From assembly GCA_024710675.1 (NCBI GenBank), contig JANJUH010000330.1, positions 1-5,789 on the forward strand: a stretch of 5,789 bases of DNA, in the 5' to 3' direction. Under the pieces are notes generated by a model. That model did no database searches and was not told the DNA's origin. It saw nothing but the letters and a program-made list of their open reading frames with translations. The translations under genes were made by a program, and so were the position numbers. Positions within the stretch are counted from its first letter, which is position 1. Each line of letters starts with the position of its first letter. The DNA comes from Lysobacterales bacterium (GTDB taxonomy: Bacteria > Pseudomonadota > Gammaproteobacteria > Xanthomonadales > SZUA-5). Shown here piece after piece: positions 1-5,789 of the stretch.

Positions 1-1911
1 CAGAAGCTGTCGAGCATCAGCCCGACCGTCAGTTCCACCGTTGCCGTGCCCAATTCCCTCGGCCCGGCCGAACTGCTGTTGCATTACGGCACCGAGGAGC
101 AGAAGAACCACTACCTGCCGCGCCTGGCCGACGGCCGCGAGATCCCCTGCTTCGGCCTGACCAATCCCAATGCCGGCAGCGACGCCACCTCGATCCCTGA
201 CTTCGGCATCGTCTGCAAGCAGCTGGTCGACGGCAAGGAGGTCCTGGGCATCCGGCTGACCTTCGAGAAGCGCTACATCACGCTGGCACCAGTCGCGACC
301 GTGATCGGACTCGCTTTCCGGCTGCTCGACCCGGAGCGCCTGCTCGGCGACAAGGAAGACATCGGCATCAGCCTGGCGCTGGTCCCGCGCTCGACCCCCG
401 GCCTCGAGATCGGCCGCCGCCACCTGCCGCTGAACATTCCCTTCCAGAACGGCCCGCTCAGTGGCAAGGACGTGTTCGTGCCGATCGAGTGCCTGATCGG
501 CGGCCCGGCCTACGCTGGGCAAGGCTGGCGCATGCTGGTCGAGTGCCTGTCGGTCGGCCGCGCCATCTCGCTGCCTTCGACCTCGACCGGCAGCATGCGC
601 ATCGCCGCGCTCGCCACCGGCGCCTACGCGCGCATCCGCAAGCAGTTCGGCATGTCGATCGGCCGCTTCGAGGGCATCGAGGAAGCGCTGGCGCGGATCG
701 GTGGTTTCTCCTACCTGATCAGCGCCACCAGCCGGATGACGGCCGCTGCCGTCGACCAGGGCGAGAAGCCGGCCGTGCCCTCTGCGATCGCGAAGTACCA
801 CGCCACCGAACTCGGCCGCACGGTGATCCAGGACGCGATGGACATCCACGCCGGCAAGGCGGTGATCCTGGGACCGAAGAATTACCTCGGCCGGGCCTGG
901 CAGGGCGCGCCGATCAGCGTCACCGTCGAAGGCGCCAACATCCTGACCCGCAGCATGATCATCTTCGGCCAGGGCGCGGTGCGCTGCCATCCCTACGTGC
1001 TGAAGCTGATGGAGGCGGCGGCGATCGCCGATCCGGAGCGCCGCGCCAGCGAGTTCGACCGCGTGCTCTGCCAGCACGTTGGCTTCGCGGTGTCGAACGC
1101 CTGCCGCGCCTTCGTCTACGGCCTCTTCCACAGCCGCATCGGCAGCGCACCCAGCGATCCCTACCTGCGCCGCTACTACCGCAAGCTCTCGCGCTACAGC
1201 GCCGCGCTCGCCTTGTGTGCGGACACCGCGATGCTGGTGCTGGGCGGCAAGCTCAAGCAGAAGGAGCGCATCTCGGCGCGCCTGGGTGATGTGCTGTCCT
1301 ACCTTTACATGGCCAGCGCGATGCTCAAGCGCTACGAGGACCAGGGACGGCCGGAACTCGACCGCCCGCTTCTGGCCTGGGCTTTCCACGAGTCGATCTG
1401 GCGCATCCAGAACGCGCTCGACGGCATGCTGCGCAACTTCCCGGTGCGCCCGGTGGCCTGGGCGCTGCGCGTGCTGGTCTTCCCGCTCGGCCGCCTGGAA
1501 TCGCCGCCCGGCGATCGCCTCGGTCGCCGCGTCGCCACGCTGCTGATGTACCCGAACGAAGCCCGCGACCGTCTCGGCGAATTCTGCTTCCTCGAAGCCA
1601 CCGCCACGCACCCGGCCGGTCAGTGCATCGCCGCGCTGGCGCTGGCGATCGAAGCCGACCCGATCGAGCGCAAGCTCGCCAAGGCGGTCAAGACCGGCCA
1701 GCTCGATGCCGGCGACTACGCCGCGCAGGCGGCGCAGGCCGTCGAACGCGGCGTGCTGACCACGGCCGAGTTCGATCTGCTCGAGCGCGCACGTGTCGCC
1801 ACGCAGGCGATCATCGCGGTCGATGACTTCGACACCGCCGATCTGGTGGCCGGTCGCCGTCCGCCGGTCGACAAGGAGCCGGCGCGGCCGGCGCTGAAGA
1901 ACGCGGCGTGA
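1..1911 (+). CDS. fadE: Acyl-CoA dehydrogenase FadE, 5'-truncated by window edge
   Basis: FadE is the FAD-dependent enzyme that makes trans-2-enoyl-CoA in the first step of beta-oxidation and passes electrons to an electron-transfer flavoprotein. The frame is open from base 1 (QKLSSISPTVSSTVAVPNSL), and these residues match the E. coli FadE family, so the GTG at 46 is internal rather than the start. About 636 residues are visible against roughly 814 in E. coli FadE, so around 180 N-terminal residues lie outside the window. Recognisable blocks in order are PNSLGPAELLLHYGTEEQK, IPCFGLTNPNAGSDA (middle flavin domain), KRYITLAPVA, PFQNGP, GQGWRMLVECLSVGR, then TVEGANILTRS. In that last block the Glu at 928-930 aligns with the catalytic base of the YEG motif of other acyl-CoA dehydrogenases. 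The segment from about 1000 onward matches the FadE-specific C-terminal domain (DUF1974), including LGGKLKQKERISARLGDVLS and a final VDDFD. The stop overlaps the next gene by 4 nt. Family assignment is near certain. Confidence 0.96.
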   Translation, partial: QKLSSISPTVSSTVAVPNSLGPAELLLHYGTEEQKNHYLPRLADGREIPCFGLTNPNAGSDATSIPDFGIVCKQLVDGKEVLGIRLTFEKRYITLAPVATVIGLAFRLLDPERLLGDKEDIGISLALVPRSTPGLEIGRRHLPLNIPFQNGPLSGKDVFVPIECLIGGPAYAGQGWRMLVECLSVGRAISLPSTSTGSMRIAALATGAYARIRKQFGMSIGRFEGIEEALARIGGFSYLISATSRMTAAAVDQGEKPAVPSAIAKYHATELGRTVIQDAMDIHAGKAVILGPKNYLGRAWQGAPISVTVEGANILTRSMIIFGQGAVRCHPYVLKLMEAAAIADPERRASEFDRVLCQHVGFAVSNACRAFVYGLFHSRIGSAPSDPYLRRYYRKLSRYSAALALCADTAMLVLGGKLKQKERISARLGDVLSYLYMASAMLKRYEDQGRPELDRPLLAWAFHESIWRIQNALDGMLRNFPVRPVAWALRVLVFPLGRLESPPGDRLGRRVATLLMYPNEARDRLGEFCFLEATATHPAGQCIAALALAIEADPIERKLAKAVKTGQLDAGDYAAQAAQAVERGVLTTAEFDLLERARVATQAIIAVDDFDTADLVAGRRPPVDKEPARPALKNAA

Positions 1912-2375
1912 GCGCCGCGCTCAGGCTGTGGCAGCGTCTCGGCGGATCCGCGCCGGGACGCTGGCTCGCCAGTCGCCTGATCTGCTTCCGGGCGCCCTAC
2001 TTCGCCTCGATCCGGCCCTTGCTCGAAACGCTCGAACCCGGTCGCTGCGTGGCGGTCATCGCCGACCGCCGCGCGGTCCACAACCACATCGGCACGGTGC
2101 ACGCGATCGCGCTCTGCAACCTCGCCGAGTTCACCGCTGGACTGGCCACGGATGCCGCCATGCGTCCGGACCAGCGCTGGATCCCGAAGGGCATGACGGT
2201 CGAGTACCTGAAGAAGGCGCGCGGCCGGATGCGCGGCGAAGCCCTCGTCGAAGGCACCCGCGAGTTGCAGGGGGCGGCCGAATGCGAAGCGCGCGTCTCG
2301 GTGCGCGATCCGGCCGGCGAGGAGGTCTTCCGCGCGGTCGTGCGCATGTGGGTGTCGCCCAAGCCCACCGCCTGA
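1908..2375 (+). CDS. DUF4442 hotdog-fold protein, putative acyl-CoA thioesterase
   Basis: This 155-residue protein resembles the DUF4442 family of the hotdog-fold superfamily, whose members are often acyl-CoA thioesterases or binders. Recognisable parts are the N-terminal helix leading to RAPYFASIRPLLETLEPGRC, then NHIGTVHAIALCNLAEFTAG (residues about 59-78), the position of the long hotdog helix with its conserved HxxxxxxLxxxxE pattern. After it come the beta strands PKGMTVEYLKKARG and VRDPAGEEVFRAVVRMWVS. There is no signal peptide or membrane segment, so it is probably cytoplasmic. The GTG start at 1908 overlaps the fadE TGA in a GTGA arrangement, and no strong Shine-Dalgarno is visible, which suggests translational coupling to fadE. 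That position makes a role with acyl-CoA or beta-oxidation intermediates likely, such as releasing CoA from slowly processed acyl chains, but the substrate cannot be read from sequence. The family call is fairly secure; the thioesterase activity is inference. Confidence 0.85.
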   Translation: MSAALRLWQRLGGSAPGRWLASRLICFRAPYFASIRPLLETLEPGRCVAVIADRRAVHNHIGTVHAIALCNLAEFTAGLATDAAMRPDQRWIPKGMTVEYLKKARGRMRGEALVEGTRELQGAAECEARVSVRDPAGEEVFRAVVRMWVSPKPTA

Positions 2376-2433
2376 CGATTCTTCACGTCTTCCGCTAGTC
2401 TCCCGCTCGTCGCCACCGTCGGGATCCCAGCCC

Positions 2434-4950
2434 GTGTCCGAAACCCAGCGCTGGGACACGTTGCGCCCGACGACGCTGGTCGAGGGCTGGTCGGAGCTGC
2501 CCGCCAGCACGAGCCAGTGGACGCCGGGCCTGCACATCGGCCCCTTCGTGCTGCGCGAGCGGCTGGGCGAAGGCGGCATGGGCGTGGTCTGGCGGGCCGA
2601 GCAGCGCGAGCCTTTCGTGCGCGAGGTGGCGCTGAAGATCATGCGCGCCGGGCCCACCGACGCGCTGGCCGAAGCCTGGTTCCAGGTCGAGCGCCAGGCG
2701 CTGGCGCAACTCGCCCACCGCGCGATCGCGCAGATCTTCGATGCCGGACGGCTGCCCGACGGCTCGCTGTTCTTCGCGATGGAGTACGTGCCGGGCGATG
2801 CCCTGGGCGCGCACATCGCCCGCCACCAGCCGGACACTCACGCGCTGGTGCGCCTGATGCTCGAGATCTGCCGCGGCATCCAGCATGCCCACCAGCGCGG
2901 CCTGATTCATCGCGACATCAAGCCGGCGAACATCCTGGTGCAAGCGGTCGAGGGCGGCTGGCAACCCAAGTTGATCGATTTCGGCATCGCCATTGCGGCC
3001 GACGCCAAGGGCGCCGGCGTGGTCTCTCCGGAGATCGCCGGGACCGTGGCCTACATGGCGCCCGAGCAACGCCATCCGGATGGGCACGGCATCGATATCC
3101 GGGTCGATGTCTACGCCCTGGGCGTCGTGCTGGCCGAGTGCCTGTGTCGGCTGGCCGGCGTCGCCGAACCCGCCAGCGGTTTTCGCAGCACCGAGATTCG
3201 TGCCGTCCTCACCGACAGCCTCGCGGCGCGCAAGGCGGGCGGCACCGACAGCGCAAGACTGGCGCGCATTCCAGCGGAGCTGCGCGCCATTGCCGCCAAA
3301 GCCATGGCCGAGCGGCGCGAGGACCGCTACGAGTCGGTGTCCGCGCTGGCCGAGGATCTCGAACACTGGCTCGATCACGAGCCGGTCGAGGCGATGGGCG
3401 GCGGCACGCTGTATCGCTTGCGCTGCGCGCTGCGTCGCCATGCGCTGGCCAGCGTCGCCGCAGGCCTGGTGCTGCTGGCGCTGGTGTCGGGCGCGGTGCT
3501 GGCGCTCTATGGCCTCGCCGAGGCGCGCTCCGGGCGGGCACAGGCCGAGGCGGCGCGCCTGCTGGCCGAACAACGCCGCAACGATGCCGAGGGCCTGATC
3601 CGCTACATGCTCGGCGACTTCGCCGACAAGCTGCGCCCGATCGGCCGGCTGGACCTGCTCGACGGCATCGGCAGCGAGGCCCTGAAGTACCTCGGCGGCG
3701 CCAACGCCGGCTCCGATGCCGCCAGCGCGCTGGCCCGCGCCCGCGCCCTGCGCACGCTCGGCGAAGTGCAAGCCACCCGCCAGCAGTTCCCGATCGCCAC
3801 CGACACGCTGGCGCAAGCCGACACCCTGCTCGAGCCTTTCGCCGGCACTGGCGGCCCTGAACACGCCGACATCGTCTTCGAACTCGGCCAGATTGCCTTC
3901 TACCGTGGCCTCGTCGAGTTCCGCCAGCGGCGCTATGCGGAAACCTTGCCGCATTGGCAAGCCTATCTGCGGCATGCGGAGGCTTACGCCCCGATCGCGC
4001 CGGATCAGGTGAAGGGCAAGCTCGAGATCGCGTACGCGGAGAACAATTTGGGGGCACTCGCCGAAGCCGAGACTCGATTTGAGGATGCACTGGCGCATTT
4101 CGCCAAAGCTGAGGCGCTTTACCGGGATTTCGGCAGCGAGCCGGGCGACGACATCACGCTGTCGCACGCCAACACCTTGTCCTGGATCGCCAATGCCGAA
4201 GCTGAATTGGGCCGTCCACTGGAGGCGAAACGCCAGCGCTCAACAGCCATCGAATTGATCGAGGCCTATGGCCGGGCACACCCGGAGCAAGCCAGGCAAC
4301 GCCAGCGCGAAATCGATGCGCGACTCGCGCATGCCCAGGTATTGGCCGACCTCGAGCAAGGAGACGAAGCCCGGTTACATCTGCGCACGGCGCTTGACCT
4401 CGCCAAGGCCGACGTCGCGAATGACCCCAGCCAGCCCAGGCGCCAGGCGATGCTTGCGCGGGTGGCTTTCAGCTTGGCTCGCCTGGAAGGAGCAGGGAGT
4501 GCCGCGGCAAAGGATGCGGCCCAGCTCGGCGATCAGGGCCTCCAGGCCTTGTCGATCGATGCGCTTCCGAAGGGTGACCACCTTTCGCTGGCGGCAACGG
4601 CCTGCATCGCACACAGCCACGCCCGCGCCGACACGGGCTGCGCCGCCTCCATGCTGGACGAGATCCTTGGCGCAAGCGACCCTGCACGACCGGAATTTCG
4701 CCTTGCCGATCGCGCTGTCGAACTGATTGACCTGCTCGCCAAGGTCGATCCTGAGTTGGCGAACAGCCAGCGCGCAGCCATCGACACCATGCTCAAGGCG
4801 CTGGCGCCTCGTCACGGTGTGAAACTGCGTTTTCTCCGGCTCGCCAGGATGCTGGCCGCCATGCCCCCGGTCGAAGTCAACCGCCTCGCTGAACTCGATG
4901 CCCGAATCGAGGCCATGCTGCAATCCGAAGACACCAAGGAGATCCCATGA
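2434..4950 (+). CDS. Transmembrane Ser/Thr protein kinase with C-terminal TPR-like sensor region
   Basis: This 838-residue Hanks-type kinase has an apparently complete catalytic core. The glycine loop is GEGGMG (residues 45-50), the ATP-anchoring Lys is K68 in VALKIM, the helix-C Glu is probably E86, and the catalytic loop is HRDIKPAN (159-166) with D161. DFG is at 182-184, the P+1/APE segment is GTVAYMAPEQ (203-212), and the F-helix Asp is D225 in DVYALG. HRD makes it an RD kinase, usually controlled by activation-loop phosphorylation. The kinase fold ends near residue 315. One hydrophobic helix follows (about 337-360), then an Ala/Arg/Glu-rich probable coiled coil (361-387) and a linker, YMLGDFADKLRPIGRLDLLD (391-410), of a type seen in other kinase-TPR proteins. 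Helical TPR-like repeats span about 430-685. The kinase is probably cytosolic and the TPR part probably extracytoplasmic. The GTG at 2434 is the first plausible start after an upstream in-frame stretch without start codons, and its Shine-Dalgarno is weak. The stop overlaps the downstream gene. The ligand and targets are unknown. Confidence 0.94.
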   Translation: MSETQRWDTLRPTTLVEGWSELPASTSQWTPGLHIGPFVLRERLGEGGMGVVWRAEQREPFVREVALKIMRAGPTDALAEAWFQVERQALAQLAHRAIAQIFDAGRLPDGSLFFAMEYVPGDALGAHIARHQPDTHALVRLMLEICRGIQHAHQRGLIHRDIKPANILVQAVEGGWQPKLIDFGIAIAADAKGAGVVSPEIAGTVAYMAPEQRHPDGHGIDIRVDVYALGVVLAECLCRLAGVAEPASGFRSTEIRAVLTDSLAARKAGGTDSARLARIPAELRAIAAKAMAERREDRYESVSALAEDLEHWLDHEPVEAMGGGTLYRLRCALRRHALASVAAGLVLLALVSGAVLALYGLAEARSGRAQAEAARLLAEQRRNDAEGLIRYMLGDFADKLRPIGRLDLLDGIGSEALKYLGGANAGSDAASALARARALRTLGEVQATRQQFPIATDTLAQADTLLEPFAGTGGPEHADIVFELGQIAFYRGLVEFRQRRYAETLPHWQAYLRHAEAYAPIAPDQVKGKLEIAYAENNLGALAEAETRFEDALAHFAKAEALYRDFGSEPGDDITLSHANTLSWIANAEAELGRPLEAKRQRSTAIELIEAYGRAHPEQARQRQREIDARLAHAQVLADLEQGDEARLHLRTALDLAKADVANDPSQPRRQAMLARVAFSLARLEGAGSAAAKDAAQLGDQGLQALSIDALPKGDHLSLAATACIAHSHARADTGCAASMLDEILGASDPARPEFRLADRAVELIDLLAKVDPELANSQRAAIDTMLKALAPRHGVKLRFLRLARMLAAMPPVEVNRLAELDARIEAMLQSEDTKEIP
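4936..4941 (+). promoter_or_regulatory. Strong Shine-Dalgarno for the small gene at 4947
   Basis: AAGGAG lies inside the last codons of the kinase gene and ends 5 nt before the ATG at 4947. It is the clearest ribosome-binding site in the window and fixes the start of the 114-residue protein. Together with the ATGA overlap it suggests the small protein can be translated efficiently by both re-initiating and new ribosomes. Confidence 0.85.
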
Positions 4951-5291
4951 ACCAGACCATCAACGTCAGCATCACCGGCAGTTTTCCCGGCTATCAGATT
5001 GCCTTCAGTGCGGAAGTGAACAACGTGCCCTTCGGTCAAACCGCCACGATCACCTATGCGATGGCGACCAAGGGCTACAAGATCCGCGGCATCAATTTGC
5101 AACGGGATCCCTTTCGCTCGAACGATGAGCTCACATGGGCAGTCCCCAAGGATGGGCAGTCGTTGATCTTGAGCAACATCAACTGTGATTCGCAGGAAAC
5201 CCGCTTCGGCCTCGAGATCATCTTCGAAGACAGCCATGGCAATCGCTTCAGCAGCACCGATCCCGAGGTGGTGGACGAGGGCGAAGACTGA
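4947..5291 (+). CDS. Small beta-rich acidic protein co-translated with the kinase (possible DP-EP family)
   Basis: I do not recognise this 114-residue protein with certainty. It has no signal peptide, no membrane helix and one cysteine. It alternates short polar and hydrophobic strands (TINVSITGSF, QIAFSAEVNN, TATITYAMATKGYKIRGINL, QSLILSNINC, RFGLEIIFED), which suggests a small beta-sandwich. It ends in an acidic tail containing SSTDPEVVDEGED. The strand pattern and the terminal S-x-DPE-V resemble what I recall of proteins annotated as 'DP-EP family', but this is a tentative match from memory. The ATG overlaps the kinase TGA (ATGA, 4947-4950) behind an AAGGAG site, so the two are almost certainly one transcriptional unit. 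Hand-counted GC is about 56% (192 of 345), lower than the left-hand genes. The coupling suggests a kinase substrate, regulator or output partner; this is inference. It is coding with high confidence and its function is unknown. Confidence 0.85.
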   Translation: MNQTINVSITGSFPGYQIAFSAEVNNVPFGQTATITYAMATKGYKIRGINLQRDPFRSNDELTWAVPKDGQSLILSNINCDSQETRFGLEIIFEDSHGNRFSSTDPEVVDEGED

Positions 5292-5364
5292 GGTTTCTGG
5301 GGAGGGACCGAAAGCCGGGCGCCCTCAAGACGCCGCAAGGAGTGAACCCCGCCGCCATCGGCAA

Positions 5365-5405
5365 CGGGATTCCATCGCCAGATCAGATGCCACGGCGGAA
5401 TCGCG
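5365..5405. repeat. Imperfect hairpin
   Basis: CGGGATTC (5365-5372) can pair with GAATCGCG (5398-5405) with one mismatch. Inside it CGCC (5376-5379) pairs with GGCG (5394-5397), leaving a 14-nt loop. A further CCGCCGC (5349-5355) and GCGGCGG (5403-5409) could compete for the right arm. There is no T-run, so it is not a canonical terminator. It may be part of a repeat family, but a chance fold in GC-rich DNA is possible. Confidence 0.4.
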
Positions 5406-5430
5406 GCGGTGCCGCGGTTCTGCCCTGCAT

Positions 5431-5440
5431 GCGCTTTCGG
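5431..5440 (+). repeat. Left copy of direct repeat flanking the palindromic element
   Basis: GCGCTTTCGG here and GCTCTTTCGG at 5531-5540 agree at 9 of 10 positions. Each lies exactly 2 nt outside the terminal inverted repeats of the 5443-5528 element. This is what a target-site duplication would look like, but a 10-bp match with one mismatch in GC-rich DNA is not decisive. Confidence 0.45.
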
Positions 5441-5442
5441 AA

Positions 5443-5528
5443 CGTCATGGCGAGGAGCCCGTAGGGCGACGAAGCCATCTCAGGGTACCGAGATCGACAC
5501 GGGCCGCGTTGCGGCCCTCGCGATGACG
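5443..5528. repeat. Structured palindromic repeat element (MITE/REP-like), 86 bp
   Basis: The ends are inverted repeats: CGTCATGGCGAGG (5443-5455) and CCTCGCGATGACG (5516-5528), 12 of 13 complementary. Each half also folds on itself. On the left, ATGGC (5447-5451) pairs with GCCAT (5474-5478) around a GCCC-GTA-GGGC hairpin (5457-5467). On the right, ATCG (5493-5496) pairs with CGAT (5521-5524) around a perfect 7-bp stem GGGCCGC-GTT-GCGGCCC (5501-5517). ATCTC (5477-5481) and GAGAT (5490-5494) can pair across the centre, which contains the palindrome GGTACC. The element is non-coding. Its ends and the motif GACGAAGCCATCTC resemble a repeat seen in many bacterial genomes as CGTCATTGCGAGG...AAGCAATCTC, as I recall it. 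No transposase is present. Confidence 0.75.
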
Positions 5529-5530
5529 CC

Positions 5531-5540
5531 GCTCTTTCGG
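5531..5540 (+). repeat. Right copy of direct repeat flanking the palindromic element
   Basis: GCTCTTTCGG matches the left copy at 5431-5440 except for one base (T for G at the third position). It overlaps the first two bases of the heptamer repeat that follows. Confidence 0.45.
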
Positions 5541-5559
5541 GTCCCGGGTTCCGGGTCCC
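5539..5559 (+). repeat. Three tandem heptamers (GGGTCCC / GGGTTCC / GGGTCCC)
   Basis: Three consecutive 7-bp units read GGGTCCC, GGGTTCC, GGGTCCC and are followed by GACCC. The array lies 15 nt beyond the stop codon of the leftward LolD-like gene. GGGTC can pair with GACCC at 5560-5564, so the transcript of that gene would form a short GC-rich hairpin here. It could be a small slippage-derived minisatellite or part of a terminator. Confidence 0.6.
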
Positions 5560-5574
5560 GACCCTCTGCGACCG

Positions 5575-5789
5575 CTACGCCCCCACCTCCACGATCCCAC
5601 CCCGGCTCATCTCCAGCACGCGGTCCATCCGTGCCGCCAGGCGCCGGTCGTGGGTGACGATGACCAGGCTGGTGCCGATCTCGCGCTGCAGCTCCAGCAT
5701 CAACTCGTAGACGCCGGCCGCCGTCCGCTCGTCGAGGTTGCCGGTGGGTTCGTCGCCGAGCACGCAGGCCGGGCGCGTGACCAGCGCGC
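5575..5789 (-). CDS. lolD: LolD-like ABC transporter ATPase, 5'-truncated by window edge
   Basis: LolD is the ATPase of the LolCDE complex, which extracts lipoproteins from the inner membrane for delivery to the outer membrane. The last 71 or so codons are visible, reading leftward to a TAG at 5577-5575. The frame stays open to the window edge (ALVTRPACVLGDEPTGNLDE), so the GTG at 5763 is internal and the gene starts outside. Visible motifs are Walker B (CVLGDEP, with the catalytic Glu), the D-loop (GNLDE) and the switch histidine in VIVTHD, followed by LAARMDRVLEMSRGGIVEVGA. The ALV-x-x-P before Walker B and the RMDRVLEM ending fit LolD better than FtsE or MacB, but the Walker A and signature motifs are out of view and no partner gene is visible. 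The ABC ATPase call is near certain; the LolD assignment is probable. It converges on the kinase unit and is not part of that operon. Confidence 0.83.
   Translation of the reverse strand, partial: ALVTRPACVLGDEPTGNLDERTAAGVYELMLELQREIGTSLVIVTHDRRLAARMDRVLEMSRGGIVEVGA

Larger units (their letters stand above)
5292..5574. other. Convergent intergenic region rich in inverted repeats
   Basis: This 283-bp stretch lies between two converging genes, the small kinase-linked gene on + and the LolD-like gene on -. No convincing coding frame is visible. There is no classical intrinsic terminator with a T-run on either strand. It instead holds an imperfect hairpin (5365-5405), an 86-bp structured repeat (5443-5528) and a GC-rich heptamer repeat (5539-5559). 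Any of the stems could act as a shared, T-run-free end signal for the two converging transcripts, but that is inference. Confidence 0.7.

Noticed and set aside
46..48. GTG as the start of the acyl-CoA dehydrogenase
   Set aside because: The frame is open to base 1, and the residues before it match FadE homologues, so the gene continues beyond the left edge.
489..1289. Plus-strand frame of 266 codons inside fadE
   Set aside because: It is a frame-shifted shadow of fadE, rich in Arg, Pro and His. The fadE frame is conserved throughout the same stretch.
2376..2433. A sigma-70 promoter in the gap before the kinase
   Set aside because: No pair of -35 and -10 hexamers with 16-18 nt spacing is convincing in this 58-nt gap. 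The kinase may have its own promoter of another type or be read through from fadE.
1716..2837. Minus-strand open frame of 373 codons across fadE end, DUF4442 gene and kinase start
   Set aside because: It spans three real plus-strand genes, has low-complexity composition and shows no recognisable domain.
2395..4167. Long open frame (590 codons) on the minus strand opposite the kinase
   Set aside because: It is fully antisense to a kinase with all catalytic motifs intact. Its protein is Arg/Gly/Gln/His-rich with no domain, as expected from GC-rich codon bias in the opposite frame.
5317..5334. Intrinsic terminator after the small kinase-linked gene
   Set aside because: The GGGCGCCC palindrome has no usable loop, the alternative GGCG/CGCC stem is only 4 bp, and no T-run follows.
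5443..5528. CRISPR repeat or tRNA-like gene, because of the cloverleaf-like fold
   Set aside because: There is only one copy with no spacers. It has no T-loop consensus, no anticodon arm of the right size and no CCA-end geometry, so it is neither a CRISPR unit nor a tRNA.
5185..5657. Two plus-strand open frames (113 and 82 codons) across the intergenic region
   Set aside because: They run through inverted repeats and into genes on either side. Their composition is Arg/Pro/Ser-rich, and neither has a ribosome-binding site or homology I can see.

Overview
The window looks like a chromosomal segment of a high-GC gammaproteobacterium, most likely Xanthomonadales/Lysobacterales or a relative. The reasons are a long FadE-type acyl-CoA dehydrogenase very close to the enterobacterial form, a LolD-like ABC ATPase, and a transmembrane Ser/Thr kinase with a TPR-type sensor of the kind common in that order. 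The taxonomic assignment is inference. Hand-counted lines run at about 65-75% GC in the left part and about 56-60% in parts of 4000-5290.

Layout. (1) Positions 1-1911 (+) hold the C-terminal three quarters or so of FadE, cut by the left edge. (2) Positions 1908-2375 (+) hold a small DUF4442/hotdog-fold protein whose GTG start overlaps the fadE stop by 4 nt, making a fatty-acid (acyl-CoA) module. (3) After a 58-nt gap, 2434-4950 (+) encodes an 838-residue membrane-anchored Ser/Thr protein kinase with an intact catalytic core, one transmembrane helix and a C-terminal TPR-like region. (4) Positions 4947-5291 (+) encode a 114-residue probable beta-rich protein. Its ATG overlaps the kinase stop (ATGA) and has a strong Shine-Dalgarno, so kinase and small protein are probably made together. 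(5) Positions 5292-5574 form a convergent intergenic region dense in inverted repeats. It includes an 86-bp element of two nested hairpins closed by terminal inverted repeats and flanked by a near-perfect 10-bp direct repeat, followed by a short heptamer repeat. (6) Positions 5575-5789 (-) hold the C-terminal part of a LolD-like lipoprotein-export ATPase, cut by the right edge.

Two things deserve most attention. One is the translationally coupled kinase and small acidic protein, a possible signalling pair. The other is the structured intergenic element, which looks like a small non-autonomous mobile or REP-like repeat. The remaining genes are conventional. Large open frames antisense to the kinase and to fadE are judged to be GC-driven shadows.
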